Assembly (NCBI GenBank): GCA_017654935.2
Contig: CM065713.1
Coordinates: 12,276,879 to 12,340,878 of the forward strand
DNA length: 64,000 nt
Direction of reading: 5' to 3'
Origin: Phymorhynchus buccinoides
Lineage: Eukaryota > Mollusca > Gastropoda > Neogastropoda > Raphitomidae
The notes beneath the pieces are model-generated. The model ran no database searches, was not told where the DNA came from, and was given only the letters and a program-made list of their open reading frames with translations. Positions 38,601-42,364 of this stretch are shown here, in pieces. The position numbers and the translations under genes were made by a program. The number at the start of each line of letters is the position of its first letter. The stretch's first letter is position 1.

Positions 38601-41600
38601 GACTCAGCTGATTGTCCAGCTGAAAAAACAACAAAAAATAATAATAATAATAATAAACGGACACTTATATAGCGCTTTTTATCGAGCACAAAGCGCTTTA
38701 CAATCAGCATTGAAACACTCACATATGCACACACATGCACAACAGACACACACGCAATTACGTGAGTGAACGCGTTCTTGCACAGAGACATACACACATA
38801 GACCCACACATTTCATCAAACGGCGACGTATATATACGTCGGTGGTAAGTACTGAAGCGCTATAGAGGACGTATATATACGTCGGTGGCAAGTACTGAAG
38901 CGCTATAGGACGTATATATACGTCGGTGGCAAGTACTGAAGCACTATAGAGGACGTATATATACGTCGGTGGCAAGTACTGAAGCGCTATAGAGGACGTA
39001 TATATACGTCGGTGGCAAGTACTGAAGCGCTATAGAGGACGTATATATACGTCGGTGGCAAGTACTGAAGCGCTATAGAGGACGTATATATACGTCGGTG
39101 GCAAGTACTGAAGCGCTATAGAGGACGTATATATACGTCGGTGGCAAGTACTGAAGCGCTATAGAGGACGTATATATACGTCGGTGGCAAGTACTGAAGC
39201 GCTATAGAGGACGTATATATACGTCGGTGGCAAGTACTGAAGCGCTATAGAGGACGTATATATATACGTCGGTGGCAAGTACTGAAGCGCTATAGAGGAC
39301 GTATATATACGTCGGTGGCAAGTACTGAAGCGCTATAGAGGACGTATATATACGTCGGTGGCAAGTACTGAAGCGCTATAGAGGACGTATATATACGTCG
39401 GTGGCAAGTACTGAAGCGCTATAGAGGACGTATATATACGTCGGTGGCAAGTACTGAAGCGCTATAGAGGACGTATATATACGTCGGTGGCAAGTACTGA
39501 AGCGCTATAGAGGACGTATATATACGTCGGTGGCAAGTACTGAAGCGCTATAGAGGACGTATATATACGTCGGTGGCAAGTACTGAAGCGCTATAGAGGA
39601 CGTATATATACGTCGGTGGCAAGTACTGAAGCGCTATAGAGGACGTATATATACGTCGGTGGCAAGTACTGAAGCGCTATAGAGGACGTATATATACGTT
39701 GGTGGCAAGTACTGAAGCGCTATAGAGGACGTATATATACGTCGGTGGCAAGTACTGAAGCGCTATAGAGGACGTATATATACGTCGGTGGCAAGTATTG
39801 AAGCGCTATAGAGGACGTATATATATGTCGGTGGCAAGTACTGAAGCGCAAAAGAGGACGTAGATATACGTCGGTGGCAAGTACTGAAGCGCAAAAGACG
39901 TAGATATACGTCGATGGCAAGTACTGAAGCGCTATAGAGGACGTATATATATGTCGGTGGCAAGTACTGAAGCGCTATAGAGGACGTATATATATATGTT
40001 GTGGGCAGTGATGGGGTTAAGCACGCAACTACATAACTGGGGAGGTGGCGTCATTTACTAGGCCCAGATGCCATTTTCAGAGCTACAATGATTACATACC
40101 ATCAATAAATTACTTAACATTATCAGTGTTGTTAATACCAAGATCACCATCAATAAATTATTTATTATCAGTGTTGTTAATACCATATCACCATCAATTA
40201 ACATTATCAGTGTTGTTAATACTATATCACCATCAATTATTTAACATTATCAGTGTTATTAATATCATAATCACCATCAATAAATTATATAACATTATCA
40301 GTATTGTTAACATGATCATTGCTAACATTTATGCTATTTGTAGCCTGTTGATTTTTGTATGCAGTTGCAGCTACTGCAGTAAAGTCTAGTACTGAACCCA
40401 CATGCTATTTTCAAAACTACAAAGATGATGATGATGATGATGATGACTGTGATAATATTGATACCTGCAGTCAGCAAAGTCTAGAACTGAACCCACATAC
40501 CATTTTCAAAACTACAAAGATGATGATAATGATGATGACTGTGATGATATTGATACTTGCAGTTGGCAAAGTCTAGTACTGAACCCACATACCATTTTCA
40601 AAACTAAAAAGATAATAATAATAATAATAATAATAAATATAGTATTTATATAGCGCCTTTCTTTAGAATTAAACTCAAGGCGCTCACATTCACTGATTCA
40701 CACGCAATTGGGCTAACATACACATTCATTCGATCATCATCTAATTAATGTGAAAAGTTAGAGAGAGAAAGCTCCTTGAAACAAGTGAGTTTTCATTTGG
40801 GTTTTGAAAGCAGGAAGTGCTGAATTGTGACGGAGGTGAACAGGCAAGGAGTTCCAGACAGTAGGGGCGCAAAAACTAAAACAGCGTTGTCCAAAAGATG
40901 ATGATGACTGTGGTGATATCGATACCTGCAGTCTGCTGATTTTAGTGTGCAGTTGCAGTTGCAGCTGGTGCAGCGGCAAAGTCTTGTACTGCACCCAAAT
41001 CCCGTTTTCACAACTACGGCGATGGTGATGATGATGATGACAATGATGATGATGATGATGATGATGATAATGACAATGATGATGACAGTGATTACCTGCA
41101 GTCTGTTGATTTTAGTGTGCAGTTGCAGCTGGTGCAGCGGCAAAGTCTTGTACTGCACCCAAATCCTGTTTTCACAACTACGGCGATGGTGATGGTGATG
41201 ATGACGATGATAGCAATGATGATGACAATGATGATGATGACAATGATGATGACAGTGGTTACATGCAGTCTGTTGATTTTAGTGTGCAGTTGCAGCTGGT
41301 GCAGCGGCAAAGTCTTGTACTGCACCCAAATCCTGTTTTCACAACTACGGCGATGGTGATGGTGATGATGACGATGATAGCAATGATGATGACAATGATG
41401 ATGATGACAATGATGATGACAGTGGTTACATGCAGTCTGTTGATTTTAGTGTGCAGTTGCAGCTGGTGCAGCGGCAAAGTCTTGTACTGCACCCAAATCC
41501 TGTTTTCACAACTACGGCGATGGTGATAGTGATGATGACGATGATAGCAATGATGACAATGATGATGATGACAATGATGATGACAGTGGTTACATGCAGT

Positions 41601-41871
41601 CTGTTGATTTTAGTGTGCAGTTGCAGCTGGTGCAGCGGCAAAGTCTTGTACTGCACCCAAATCCCATTTTCACAACTATGGCGATGGTGATGATTATAGC
41701 AATGATGATGATGACAATGATGATGACAGTGGTTACCTGCAGTCGGTTGATTTTAGCATGCAGTTGCAGCTGGTGCGGTGAAGTCTTGTACTGCAACCAA
41801 ATCCCGTTCTCAAAGCTTCGCCGAATGGTGAACGTTCTGGGCTTGACTACGGTCATGTCTGCAAAATCAAC
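15111..41871 (-). CDS. VPS13: VPS13A/C-like lipid-transfer protein, C-terminal 17 exons (gene span)
   Basis: Seventeen minus-strand exons (E1 at 41737-41871 to E17 at 15111-15158) join into 1722 nt, 573 residues plus stop. All have GT donors and AG acceptors and all 16 junction phases agree. Family knowledge: VPS13 proteins are long rod-like proteins that move phospholipids between membranes at contact sites; the C-terminus holds an ATG2-like helical region that binds membranes or lipid droplets and a PH-like domain. Seen here in order: a [10 protein letters not shown] block, [89 protein letters not shown], then a PH-like tail ending MTKMRN. These match the C-terminal third of animal VPS13A/C better than VPS13B or D. 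The 5' part of the gene is outside or unrecognised. Introns are 0.3-3 kb and repeat-filled. Confidence 0.93.
15160..15540. other. Last VPS13 intron, left part
   Basis: It holds three diverged direct repeats of about 60 bp containing TTATTTGGTCAAACACG and AAGTCAGAGGTCATT (15180-15310), otherwise nothing recognised. Confidence 0.5.
15541..16058. repeat. CA and CT microsatellites with a repeated TCATTTTCATCACTC unit
   Basis: CA runs (15555-15650, 15680-15750), CT runs, and four diverged units carrying AAAAGTACAGATGCACTCTA and TTTTCATCACTCAAAAGTAC (15470-15960). No coding content. Confidence 0.85.
16059..16242. mobile_element. Pogo-like MITE with CCTTATAAGAC ends
   Basis: TA-flanked; ends CAGTCCTTTATAAGAC and GTCTTATAAGGGAGATTCCAG-like, with the internal GATGATTTTTGAAGGTC motif seen in several relatives (53902, 53256, 36045). 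Confidence 0.75.
16300..16660. repeat. CT/TG microsatellite block
   Basis: TCTCTC-rich to 16520, then TG/CATG-rich with GCATGCACGC words. Open frames here (for example 16091-16507 minus) are microsatellite shadows. Confidence 0.9.
16817..16880 (+). mobile_element. LINE 3' end
   Basis: AAGGACAGATTGCAAGAATA then GGCGTTGCCTAAAATC and TATCCTTGGAAAATAAAG match the terminus at 44975-45030 after a reverse transcriptase remnant. The segment can fold into a stem (AAGGACAGATT with AATCTATATCCTT; AGGCxxxGCCT). Confidence 0.65.
16927..17004 (-). CDS. VPS13: VPS13 exon E16
   Basis: 78 nt, 26 codons, phase 0 at both ends, acceptor TTGTTTTTTGCAG, donor GTGAGA. It encodes [20 protein letters not shown] then DPKLAE, a basic strand-loop segment of the PH-like domain. 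The donor runs straight into a CT/AG microsatellite. Confidence 0.88.
17025..17180. repeat. GC-rich interspersed repeat inside the VPS13 intron
   Basis: CCAGGGGCCGCCCAGGCCCC, GGCGGAGTGCAGGG, TTCCGGGGGGGCAAAGCCCC. Its composition is unlike the flanks, with several short inverted G/C blocks. Probably a mobile-element fragment; family unknown. Confidence 0.5.
17431..17557 (-). CDS. VPS13: VPS13 exon E15 (PH-like domain)
   Basis: 127 nt, one base completing arginine then 42 codons, phase 0 end before GTAAGC; acceptor TTGCGTTACAG. It encodes [20 protein letters not shown] then [20 protein letters not shown] and LR. The VTDRRVLLxKxG...WxxxW pattern is the family's PH-like domain core. Confidence 0.93.
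17570..17845 (-). repeat. Two tandem acceptor-side copies of VPS13 exon E15 plus intron
   Basis: A unit of about 148 bp (start of E15 from the acceptor to the WVYVW part, plus upstream intron with ATCGATAATAGCGTGCC) is repeated: exon-like parts lie at 17639-17704 and 17787-17843. The first copy is almost identical to E15; the second is degraded. The donor half is absent from both. Confidence 0.9.
17931..18437. repeat. 43-bp minisatellite, about 12 copies
   Basis: Unit contains CCTTGATCACCCAACCCAAA followed by CCCTGGTGAGTTTCCCCAGT and CTA. Units differ mainly at AAACCC/AAGCCC. Each unit carries a donor-like CTG|GTGAGT and an acceptor-like TTTCCCCAG on the plus strand, opposite to the VPS13 gene. 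Confidence 0.95.
18671..18829. mobile_element. Foldback (hairpin) element, 159 bp
   Basis: A nearly perfect hairpin: CCTGGGCCTGTATTCACGTT... pairs with ...AACGTGAATACAGGCCCAGG through arms of about 60-75 bp. An eroded half copy lies at 25058-25130 (GGGCCTGTGTTGAGATAGTA). Confidence 0.85.
18968..19554. mobile_element. Pogo-like non-autonomous element, 587 bp
   Basis: TA-flanked with inverted ends CAGTCGACCCC and GGGGTCGACTG; both ends continue with CCTCTTTTAAGACC-type repeats. It retains the start of a transposase ORF (19332-19487). Confidence 0.82.
19332..19487 (+). pseudogene. Truncated pogo/CENP-B-type transposase N-terminus
   Basis: 51 residues plus stop starting [20 protein letters not shown] then [11 protein letters not shown]. 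The basic [17 protein letters not shown] pattern matches the first helix of pogo/Tigger/CENP-B DNA-binding domains. Downstream of about residue 30 the sequence reads into the element's terminal repeat, so the transposase is lost by internal deletion. A longer open frame from 19035 is not needed to explain it. Confidence 0.6.
19904..20322. mobile_element. Possible TIR element next to VPS13 exon E14
   Basis: CAGGCATCAGAATAG at 19905 and CTATTCTGATGCCTG at 20307 are inverted; a second inverted pair GCATTTGCCACG/CGTGGCAAATGC lies inside (about 20164 and 20290). It ends about 40 bp from the E14 donor. Superfamily unknown. Confidence 0.5.
20363..20457 (-). CDS. VPS13: VPS13 exon E14 (PH-like domain start)
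   Basis: 95 nt, phase 0 start after GTGTGTGCGCAG, ending two bases into an arginine codon before GTGGGT. It encodes [20 protein letters not shown] then [11 protein letters not shown]. It corresponds to the first strands of the PH-like domain (KYxxHxxxxDxxxLLIVTDRRVL pattern). Confidence 0.9.
21308..22338. mobile_element. TTAA MITE, family 3, carrying a nested insertion
   Basis: TTAA-flanked, ends CCCTTTCACCGCCAG and TTTGGCGGTGAAAGGG. When 21411-22197 is set aside, the remainder is colinear with the intact 248-bp copy at 5922-6169. Confidence 0.85.
21411..22197. mobile_element. Nested TA-flanked TIR element, about 785 bp
   Basis: Inverted ends CAGTGGAGTCC and GGACTCCACTG flanked by TA, inserted in the TTAA MITE. 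TTCGTTATA motifs recur inside both ends. No transposase recognised; Tc1/mariner-pogo type by its ends. Confidence 0.85.
22581..22695 (-). CDS. VPS13: VPS13 exon E13 ([15 protein letters not shown])
   Basis: 115 nt, one base completing arginine then 38 codons, ending phase 0 before GTTAGT. It encodes [20 protein letters not shown] and [18 protein letters not shown], the linker that leads into the C-terminal PH-like domain in VPS13A/C. A doubled arginine (PPRRFF) replaces the usual PPRFF. Confidence 0.95.
22846..23008 (+). mobile_element. SINE 3' fragment
   Basis: The 3' half of the SINE family (CTCTGGCAGTGACGC, GCCTCTGTGACTAT, tail TACCTAATAC) without the tRNA head; a 5'-truncated or eroded copy. 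Confidence 0.7.
23370..23457 (-). CDS. VPS13: VPS13 exon E12 ([12 protein letters not shown])
   Basis: 88 nt, the first two bases completing a glycine codon and the last two beginning an arginine codon; donor GTAAGT. It encodes [20 protein letters not shown] then SSSFEGIR, the [32 protein letters not shown] segment at the end of the ATG2-like region. Confidence 0.95.
23495..23635 (+). repeat. Short interspersed repeat, CTGCCTCCGGGCATTGCCTC family
   Basis: About 140 bp with AACTTTCCTGGTGTTGCACT, CTCCAGGATCGTTCCCACC and TCCAGACCGGAGGACGTTAA. Relatives: 24810-24960 (reverse), 27520-27835 (interrupted), 53650-53810. Confidence 0.7.
23714..24107. mobile_element. Foldback element with AAAGGTCAAGATGTGCC ends
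   Basis: Inverted arms of about 160 bp start AAAGGTCAAGATGTGCCACC and contain GCCTTTCTTACCAAACA and GGAATACTAACCCTACCCC. A second copy is at 46702-47080. Confidence 0.82.
24175..24341. mobile_element. Foldback element with GGCCGTGTACAC ends
   Basis: 167 bp with arms GGCCGTGTACACACATCTTT and AAAGATGTGTGTACACGGCC, pairing most of its length. A relative is at 51699-51888. Confidence 0.82.
24551..24770 (+). mobile_element. SINE fragment, core and 3' part
   Basis: It starts in the core (ACTGAGGTCCCGTGTGC) and ends with TTTCACAGAGACTTCATGTG. Its central part is more diverged than in the other copies. Confidence 0.65.
24810..24960 (-). repeat. Short interspersed repeat, CTGCCTCCGGGCATTGCCTC family
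   Basis: Reverse-strand relative of 23495-23635, well preserved. Confidence 0.7.
25188..25515 (-). mobile_element. GAA-tailed interspersed repeat, type A
   Basis: Full-length copy in reverse, ending at CCCCGGTATCCCCACGGG beside a CA run, just downstream of VPS13 exon E11. Confidence 0.7.
25585..25666 (-). CDS. VPS13: VPS13 exon E11 (KPVEGAK)
   Basis: 82 nt, phase 0 start, ending one base into a glycine codon; acceptor TCTAATTACAG, donor GTACGA. It encodes [20 protein letters not shown] then GVSGFFK, matching SGITGIVTKPIKGAQ...GFFKG in VPS13A. Confidence 0.95.
25917..25960 (-). repeat. Donor-side fragment of VPS13 exon E10
   Basis: About 44 bp matching the 3' end of E10 and its donor flank (compare 26121-26165), with several substitutions. 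It lies downstream of the exon amid repeated TGAATAATTAACA motifs that also flank E10. Confidence 0.7.
25965..26062 (-). mobile_element. GAA-tailed repeat, type B, tail fragment
   Basis: CTTCTTCTTCTTCGTTCGCTC to GCGCCCAACTAAGAAATAGG only; the 5' head is missing. Confidence 0.55.
26126..26289 (-). CDS. VPS13: VPS13 exon E10 (RGGKGLV block)
   Basis: 164 nt; the first two bases complete a glycine codon and the end is phase 0 before GTAGGT. It encodes [20 protein letters not shown], then [20 protein letters not shown] and [14 protein letters not shown]. This is nearly colinear with the human VPS13A segment holding MDEDYQQKRREAMNKQPA and GITRGGKGLV, part of the amphipathic ATG2-like C region. Confidence 0.96.
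26395..26660. mobile_element. Half copy of the GGTGACACAC foldback element
   Basis: It matches one arm of 47324-47978 (TTTGTTTCTCAGGAACTAAT, CAACAGCACTGGATTCAAG, ACATCAAAGAGTGCAA) with substitutions. Confidence 0.65.
26795..27385. repeat. TCTCCC-rich microsatellite
   Basis: Pyrimidine-only block of TCTCCCTCTCTC-type units, interrupted by the E9 exon fragment (27235-27277). Its long open frames in several frames on both strands are composition artefacts. Confidence 0.95.
27235..27277 (-). repeat. Donor-side fragment of VPS13 exon E9
   Basis: The last 43 bases of E9 ([14 protein letters not shown] part) with the same CACTCAC donor flank are repeated 162 bp downstream. The fragment breaks off into the TCTCCC-rich microsatellite, so the copy has no acceptor half. 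Confidence 0.88.
27397..27472 (-). CDS. VPS13: VPS13 exon E9 (GAIQGPEEF)
   Basis: 76 nt, phase 0 start, ending one base into a glycine codon; acceptor ATGCATTTCAG, donor GTGAGT. It encodes [20 protein letters not shown] then FGHAV, matching [18 protein letters not shown] of VPS13A/C and following E8 exactly. Confidence 0.95.
27520..27835. repeat. Short interspersed repeat interrupted by a hAT-like MITE
   Basis: CTGCCTCC family sequence continues on both sides of 27585-27804. Confidence 0.7.
27585..27804. mobile_element. hAT-like MITE
   Basis: Inverted ends CAGACCTGTTTAC and GTAAACAGGTCTG, with CTCCTG directly repeated at both flanks (part of an expected 8-bp duplication). Partial relatives: 51110-51310 and 59258-59335. 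Confidence 0.75.
28225..28655 (-). repeat. Three donor-side fragments of VPS13 exon E8
   Basis: At about 28225-28258, 28488-28535 and 28588-28653 the intron downstream of E8 repeats its 3' half (DLFYEPYQ and upstream GLLRR-like codons). The copies at 28488 and 28588 also share a following CTAACCCCCC-rich flank. They have drifted by several substitutions and so are older than the E5 copy. Confidence 0.8.
28680..28730. repeat. CT microsatellite at the VPS13 E8 donor
   Basis: TCTCTC run with a C run, directly next to the E8 donor. Confidence 0.85.
28734..28847 (-). CDS. VPS13: VPS13 exon E8 ([11 protein letters not shown], start of ATG2-like C region)
   Basis: 114 nt, 38 codons, phase 0 at both ends, acceptor TTTTTAACAG, donor GTGAGA. 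It encodes [20 protein letters not shown] and [18 protein letters not shown]. This is the most conserved stretch of the family ([12 protein letters not shown]...FYEPYQG) and is shared in outline with ATG2. Several partial copies flank it. Confidence 0.96.
29168..29772 (-). repeat. Two acceptor-side fragments of VPS13 exon E8
   Basis: At 29168-29223 and 29714-29772 the start of E8 with its acceptor is repeated upstream of the true exon (the [21 protein letters not shown] part, with substitutions). A SINE at 29274-29651 now sits between the two fragments. Confidence 0.75.
29274..29651 (-). mobile_element. tRNA-derived SINE
   Basis: Same family as 714-1070: tRNA-like head near 29585-29651, core at 29400-29530, tail TTTAGGTATTAGGTATTTCA at the low end. 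It has inserted between two fragments of VPS13 exon E8. Confidence 0.8.
29985..30650. repeat. CA microsatellite with higher-order units
   Basis: CACACA interrupted by ATGCAATCTGCACAAGCACC, repeated about seven times with 90-120-bp spacing. The 262-codon open frame through it is a CA-repeat artefact. It ends at the donor of VPS13 E7. Confidence 0.93.
30662..30743 (-). CDS. VPS13: VPS13 exon E7
   Basis: 82 nt; the first base completes the lysine codon from E6, the end is phase 0, and the donor is GTCAGT. It encodes [20 protein letters not shown] then TRHYAGQ, aligning with the KLAxFE...FY...L...xHY segment just before QAIKQMYVL in VPS13A. Confidence 0.88.
30786..31092 (-). mobile_element. GAA-tailed repeat, type B
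   Basis: Reverse copy: CTTCTTCTTCTTCTTCTTCG tail side, TCACTCAGACCGTTTCAAGT, GCGCCTAACTAAGAAATAGT, then the head shared with type A, ending CCGCGGTATCTCCACGG. Confidence 0.65.
31298..31328 (-). repeat. Fragment of VPS13 exon E6 acceptor side
   Basis: About 30 bp match the first codons of E6 with its acceptor (compare 31990-32020). The fragment abuts the CR1/L2-like reverse transcriptase fragment on its right side (31342 onward), so an exon scrap and a LINE scrap are now adjacent. Confidence 0.7.
31342..31476 (+). pseudogene. CR1/L2-like LINE reverse transcriptase C-terminus (fragment)
   Basis: Reads [20 protein letters not shown] then [20 protein letters not shown] and KYLC before a stop. 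The WNxLPxxLRxxxSLxxFKxxLKTxLF pattern is the standard end of CR1/L2-type LINE ORF2. About 45 residues remain; everything upstream is missing. Confidence 0.75.
31477..31735 (+). mobile_element. 3' UTR and tail of a CR1/L2-like LINE
   Basis: Follows the stop at 31476 and ends GTAAAGCGCTGTGAGTCATG ... GGCGCTATATAAGAGTTATT with ATT repeats, the typical 3' end of CR1/L2 elements. Confidence 0.78.
31872..32008 (-). CDS. VPS13: VPS13 exon E6 (TDVQDVVFK block)
   Basis: 137 nt, phase 0 start, ending two bases into a lysine codon; acceptor TTGTTTTTCAG, donor GTGAGT. It encodes [20 protein letters not shown] and then [17 protein letters not shown], the LQSxGVxLTDVQDVxFKL motif of VPS13A/C, just ahead of the ATG2-like C-terminal region. 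Confidence 0.93.
32040..32735. repeat. AAGGACAGGAAACTGACAAT minisatellite
   Basis: About 30 units of 22 bp (CCAAGGACAGGAAACTGACA plus AT) alternating with 31-bp units that add CAGGGGGAC. Long minus-strand frames here are repeat artefacts. It lies between VPS13 exons E6 and E5. Confidence 0.95.
32789..32908 (-). CDS. VPS13: VPS13 exon E5
   Basis: 120 nt, exactly 40 codons, phase 0 on both sides, acceptor CTGTCACCACAG, donor GTGCGT. It encodes [20 protein letters not shown] and ends with [11 protein letters not shown], matching the [15 protein letters not shown] motif of VPS13A/C. Confidence 0.92.
33015..33131 (-). repeat. Partial copy of VPS13 exon E5 with intron flank
   Basis: The acceptor half of E5 (33015-33077) plus about 50 bp of upstream intron is repeated almost without change from 32847-32960. 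The copied exon part stops inside the GLSLAEEQ segment, so the donor half is missing. The near identity suggests a recent duplication. Confidence 0.85.
33156..33528 (-). mobile_element. tRNA-derived SINE
   Basis: Same family, full head-to-tail, with the tail GTATTAGGTATTAGGTACTT at 33156 and the head at 33460-33528. It lies between the E5 partial copy and the 54-bp minisatellite. Confidence 0.8.
33577..34371. repeat. 54-bp minisatellite, about 15 copies
   Basis: Unit starts TCATGGCCATCATCTTCCTC followed by TTCATCAACATCATCATCAC and CACCATTATCAGAT, with C/T and A/G variants; one unit is shorter by 9 bp. Because 54 is a multiple of three and the unit lacks stops in several frames, frames of 250-308 codons run through it on both strands. 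Confidence 0.95.
34378..34612 (+). mobile_element. GAA-tailed repeat, type A, 3'-truncated
   Basis: It has the GGGGATACCGGGGGGGTCTT start and runs to CGGAATGTGTCGG, then stops at an exon E4 fragment; the GAA tail is missing. Confidence 0.65.
34617..35105 (-). repeat. Four tandem partial copies of VPS13 exon E4
   Basis: At about 34619-34692, 34727-34814, 34874-34961 and 35017-35105 the 3' half of E4 (from MNLKVDQGF, with MKLKVDQGF in some) is repeated with its donor and a CT-rich spacer, period about 150 bp. The frame is open in each copy. None has the acceptor half, so they cannot be ordinary alternative exons unless they use a cryptic acceptor in the CT tract. Confidence 0.88.
35176..35284 (-). 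CDS. VPS13: VPS13 exon E4 (KVDQGF block)
   Basis: 109 nt; the first base completes a lysine codon begun in E3, and the exon ends in phase 0 before GTAGGA. It encodes [20 protein letters not shown] and [16 protein letters not shown], matching the [18 protein letters not shown] motif of VPS13A/C. It is the only complete copy; four donor-side fragments follow in the intron (34617-35105). Confidence 0.92.
35338..35680. repeat. CT/CA minisatellite with GAAGCGTTATTTCTTTT unit
   Basis: Five units of about 60 bp: CACACACACACACGAAGCGT, TATTTCTTTTTGTTCTCTC, CTCTCTTT. It lies just upstream of E4 on the gene strand. Confidence 0.92.
35735..35985. repeat. Tandem duplication of about 118-bp units
   Basis: TTTCGCAAGAGTGAATGCCC...GGGGGATAACTCTCGCCAAT...TGATGCCACTGAATGGCTGCC is present twice, with the start of a third. 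Confidence 0.9.
36045..36120. mobile_element. Pogo-like MITE fragment
   Basis: CCTTCCCTTATAAGACATCT, GATGATTTTTTAAAGGTCTT, ATAAGGGAGGTTTCAATGTA; a shortened relative of 53902-54051. Confidence 0.65.
36196..36770 (-). mobile_element. CR1/L2-like LINE 3' region (fragment, with CA expansion)
   Basis: On the minus strand the tail is AGCGCTATTTAAATATCCG followed by TTATTATTATT (36196-36250). A degraded ORF end ([20 protein letters not shown] then ENPSF) is at about 36660-36750. CA repeats have expanded between them. Confidence 0.6.
36808..36870 (-). mobile_element. Short SINE fragment
   Basis: About 60 bp of the SINE 3' region on the minus strand (ACAGACTTATCTCTGTGAAA, GGAGAGCGCGTCG). Confidence 0.55.
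36938..37096. mobile_element. Short CCGTATTTTTC-type TIR element
   Basis: Ends ACCATATTTTTCGCACTATA and TTATAGTTAGAAAAATACAG; a shortened relative of 2931-3231. It directly precedes the foldback element at 37107. Confidence 0.65.
37107..37640. mobile_element. Foldback element with long arms, 534 bp
   Basis: Arms of about 150 bp: GGGCCACCCTGACGGATGAG... and ...CTCATCCGTCAGGGTCCACC. They share AAACCAGAGCAAAGTGAGTG-type sequence in inverted orientation. No ORF of note. The right end is about 18 bp from the E3 donor. Confidence 0.85.
37658..37727 (-). CDS. VPS13: VPS13 exon E3
   Basis: 70 nt, phase 2 start and phase 2 end, acceptor TTTTTTCCACAG, donor GTGAGT. It encodes [20 protein letters not shown] followed by QIK, the KPFIDVS segment of VPS13 proteins, and leads directly into the YFKVLIQE block of E4. 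Confidence 0.88.
38005..38312 (-). mobile_element. GAA-tailed repeat, type A, joined to another repeat
   Basis: Reverse copy. At its far end the usual CCCCGGTATCCCC head is replaced by ACGTTGGGTTGATCCCTGGA, a motif also found near 27850-27890 (TTACCCTGG...CTCCAGGGATCATCCCAAC). Confidence 0.6.
38538..38619 (-). CDS. VPS13: VPS13 exon E2
   Basis: 82 nt, starting in phase 0 and ending one base into a codon, with a TTTTTTCAG-type acceptor and GTGAGT donor. It encodes [20 protein letters not shown] and KSVAADS, matching the DNQLPGAMFP / PPKS segment of VPS13A/C. Confidence 0.9.
38640..38722 (-). mobile_element. CR1/L2-like LINE tail fragment
   Basis: AATAATAATAATAATAATAA then ACGGACACTTATATAGCGCT and GAGCACAAAGCGCTTTACAA; reverse orientation, matching 36196-36290. 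It abuts the E2 acceptor region. Confidence 0.65.
38825..40003. repeat. 43-bp palindrome-bearing minisatellite, about 27 copies
   Basis: Unit begins with the perfect palindrome GACGTATATATACGTC, followed by GGTGGCAAGTACTGAAGCGC and TATAGAG. Units are almost identical in the middle and diverge toward the high-coordinate end (AAAAGAGG, TAGATATACG, TATATATGTC variants). The array is followed by GGGCAGTGATGGGGTTAA (40003-40020), the shape of a TTAA-type transposon end. Confidence 0.95.
40085..40320. repeat. Diverged 50-60-bp tandem repeat
   Basis: ACATTATCAGTGTTGTTAAT and CACCATCAATAAATTA recur five times. Confidence 0.8.
40385..40612. repeat. GATGAT microsatellite with AAAGTCTAGTACTGAACCCA unit
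   Basis: Three units of about 90 bp. They resemble degraded versions of the E1-fragment repeat that follows (AAAGTCTTGTACTGCACCCA), so they are probably older members of that array. Confidence 0.7.
40612..40905 (-). pseudogene. CR1/L2-like LINE 3' end with ORF2 C-terminus
   Basis: On the minus strand: [20 protein letters not shown] then [20 protein letters not shown] and AFSL, followed by a 3' UTR that ends with a TAGCGCC / ATATAAATACTATATTTATT region and ATT repeats at 40612. Matches the WNSLPxxLR...FKxxxKTHLF signature. The copy is 5'-truncated and sits inside the degraded E1-fragment array. Confidence 0.78.
40920..41690 (-). repeat. Five tandem partial copies of VPS13 exon E1 plus downstream intron
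   Basis: Units of about 165-170 bp at roughly 40920-41020, 41092-41187, 41261-41355, 41428-41522 and 41592-41686 each hold the 3' half of E1 and its donor side, followed by a CAT/CATCAT-rich intron piece. The copies lack the exon's acceptor half. They carry LPLHQLQLH where E1 has SPHQLQLH, that is one extra codon with the frame kept. The copies resemble each other more than E1, so they probably spread as a minisatellite after one initial duplication. Confidence 0.85.
41737..41871 (-). CDS. VPS13: VPS13 exon E1 ([10 protein letters not shown] block)
   Basis: 135 nt, 45 codons, phase 0 at both ends, after a T-rich acceptor and before GTAACC. It encodes [20 protein letters not shown] followed by the family-typical block with [21 protein letters not shown], which in VPS13A/C directly precedes the DNQL motif of the next exon. 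It is the only full copy; five donor-side fragments of it lie downstream (40920-41686). Confidence 0.9.
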
Positions 41872-41879
41872 CTAAAAAA

Positions 41880-42360
41880 AGAAAAAAAGGTAGATTTTTA
41901 GGAGCTTTTTTAAAAAAACCTCACAAATCACTCCAGCCATACACACAAACAAAACATACATAAACAAAAGGAGAAATGAAAGAAGATTACAGGTTTTTAC
42001 TTCAGGTTTAAACATAGGGAAGTGGTAGATCAGACTTTATTTTATATATAGAGAGACTTTATATAGAAAAACTCTCCACACCGATTGGTTCCCCCACAAC
42101 GAACCACTACAAAAGCAAAGTCAGAGACAAAAGCAAAGTCAGAGGCAAAATTGTGATCTAAGGGAGCAAAACGAGTTTAGAAGTGACCAAGATATGGTGC
42201 GCACAGATTTACTTCCCTTGAAGCAAATGCGTCAAATTGACAGCTATCAATTAATTCCGGACATATATGGCCGGAACGACTTGAATGAGTTATGGGGCAG
42301 TGGGTGGATGCCTCATGCCTCCATACGGGGAGCTGGACGACCCCCGCCCCGTCCACGAGT
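41880..42360. other. Upstream intron stretch, no gene recognised
   Basis: A-rich at the start, with a short AAAGCAAAGTCAGAG duplication near 42110-42145. No exon, TIR or tail found. Confidence 0.5.
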
Positions 42361-42364
42361 CTCT

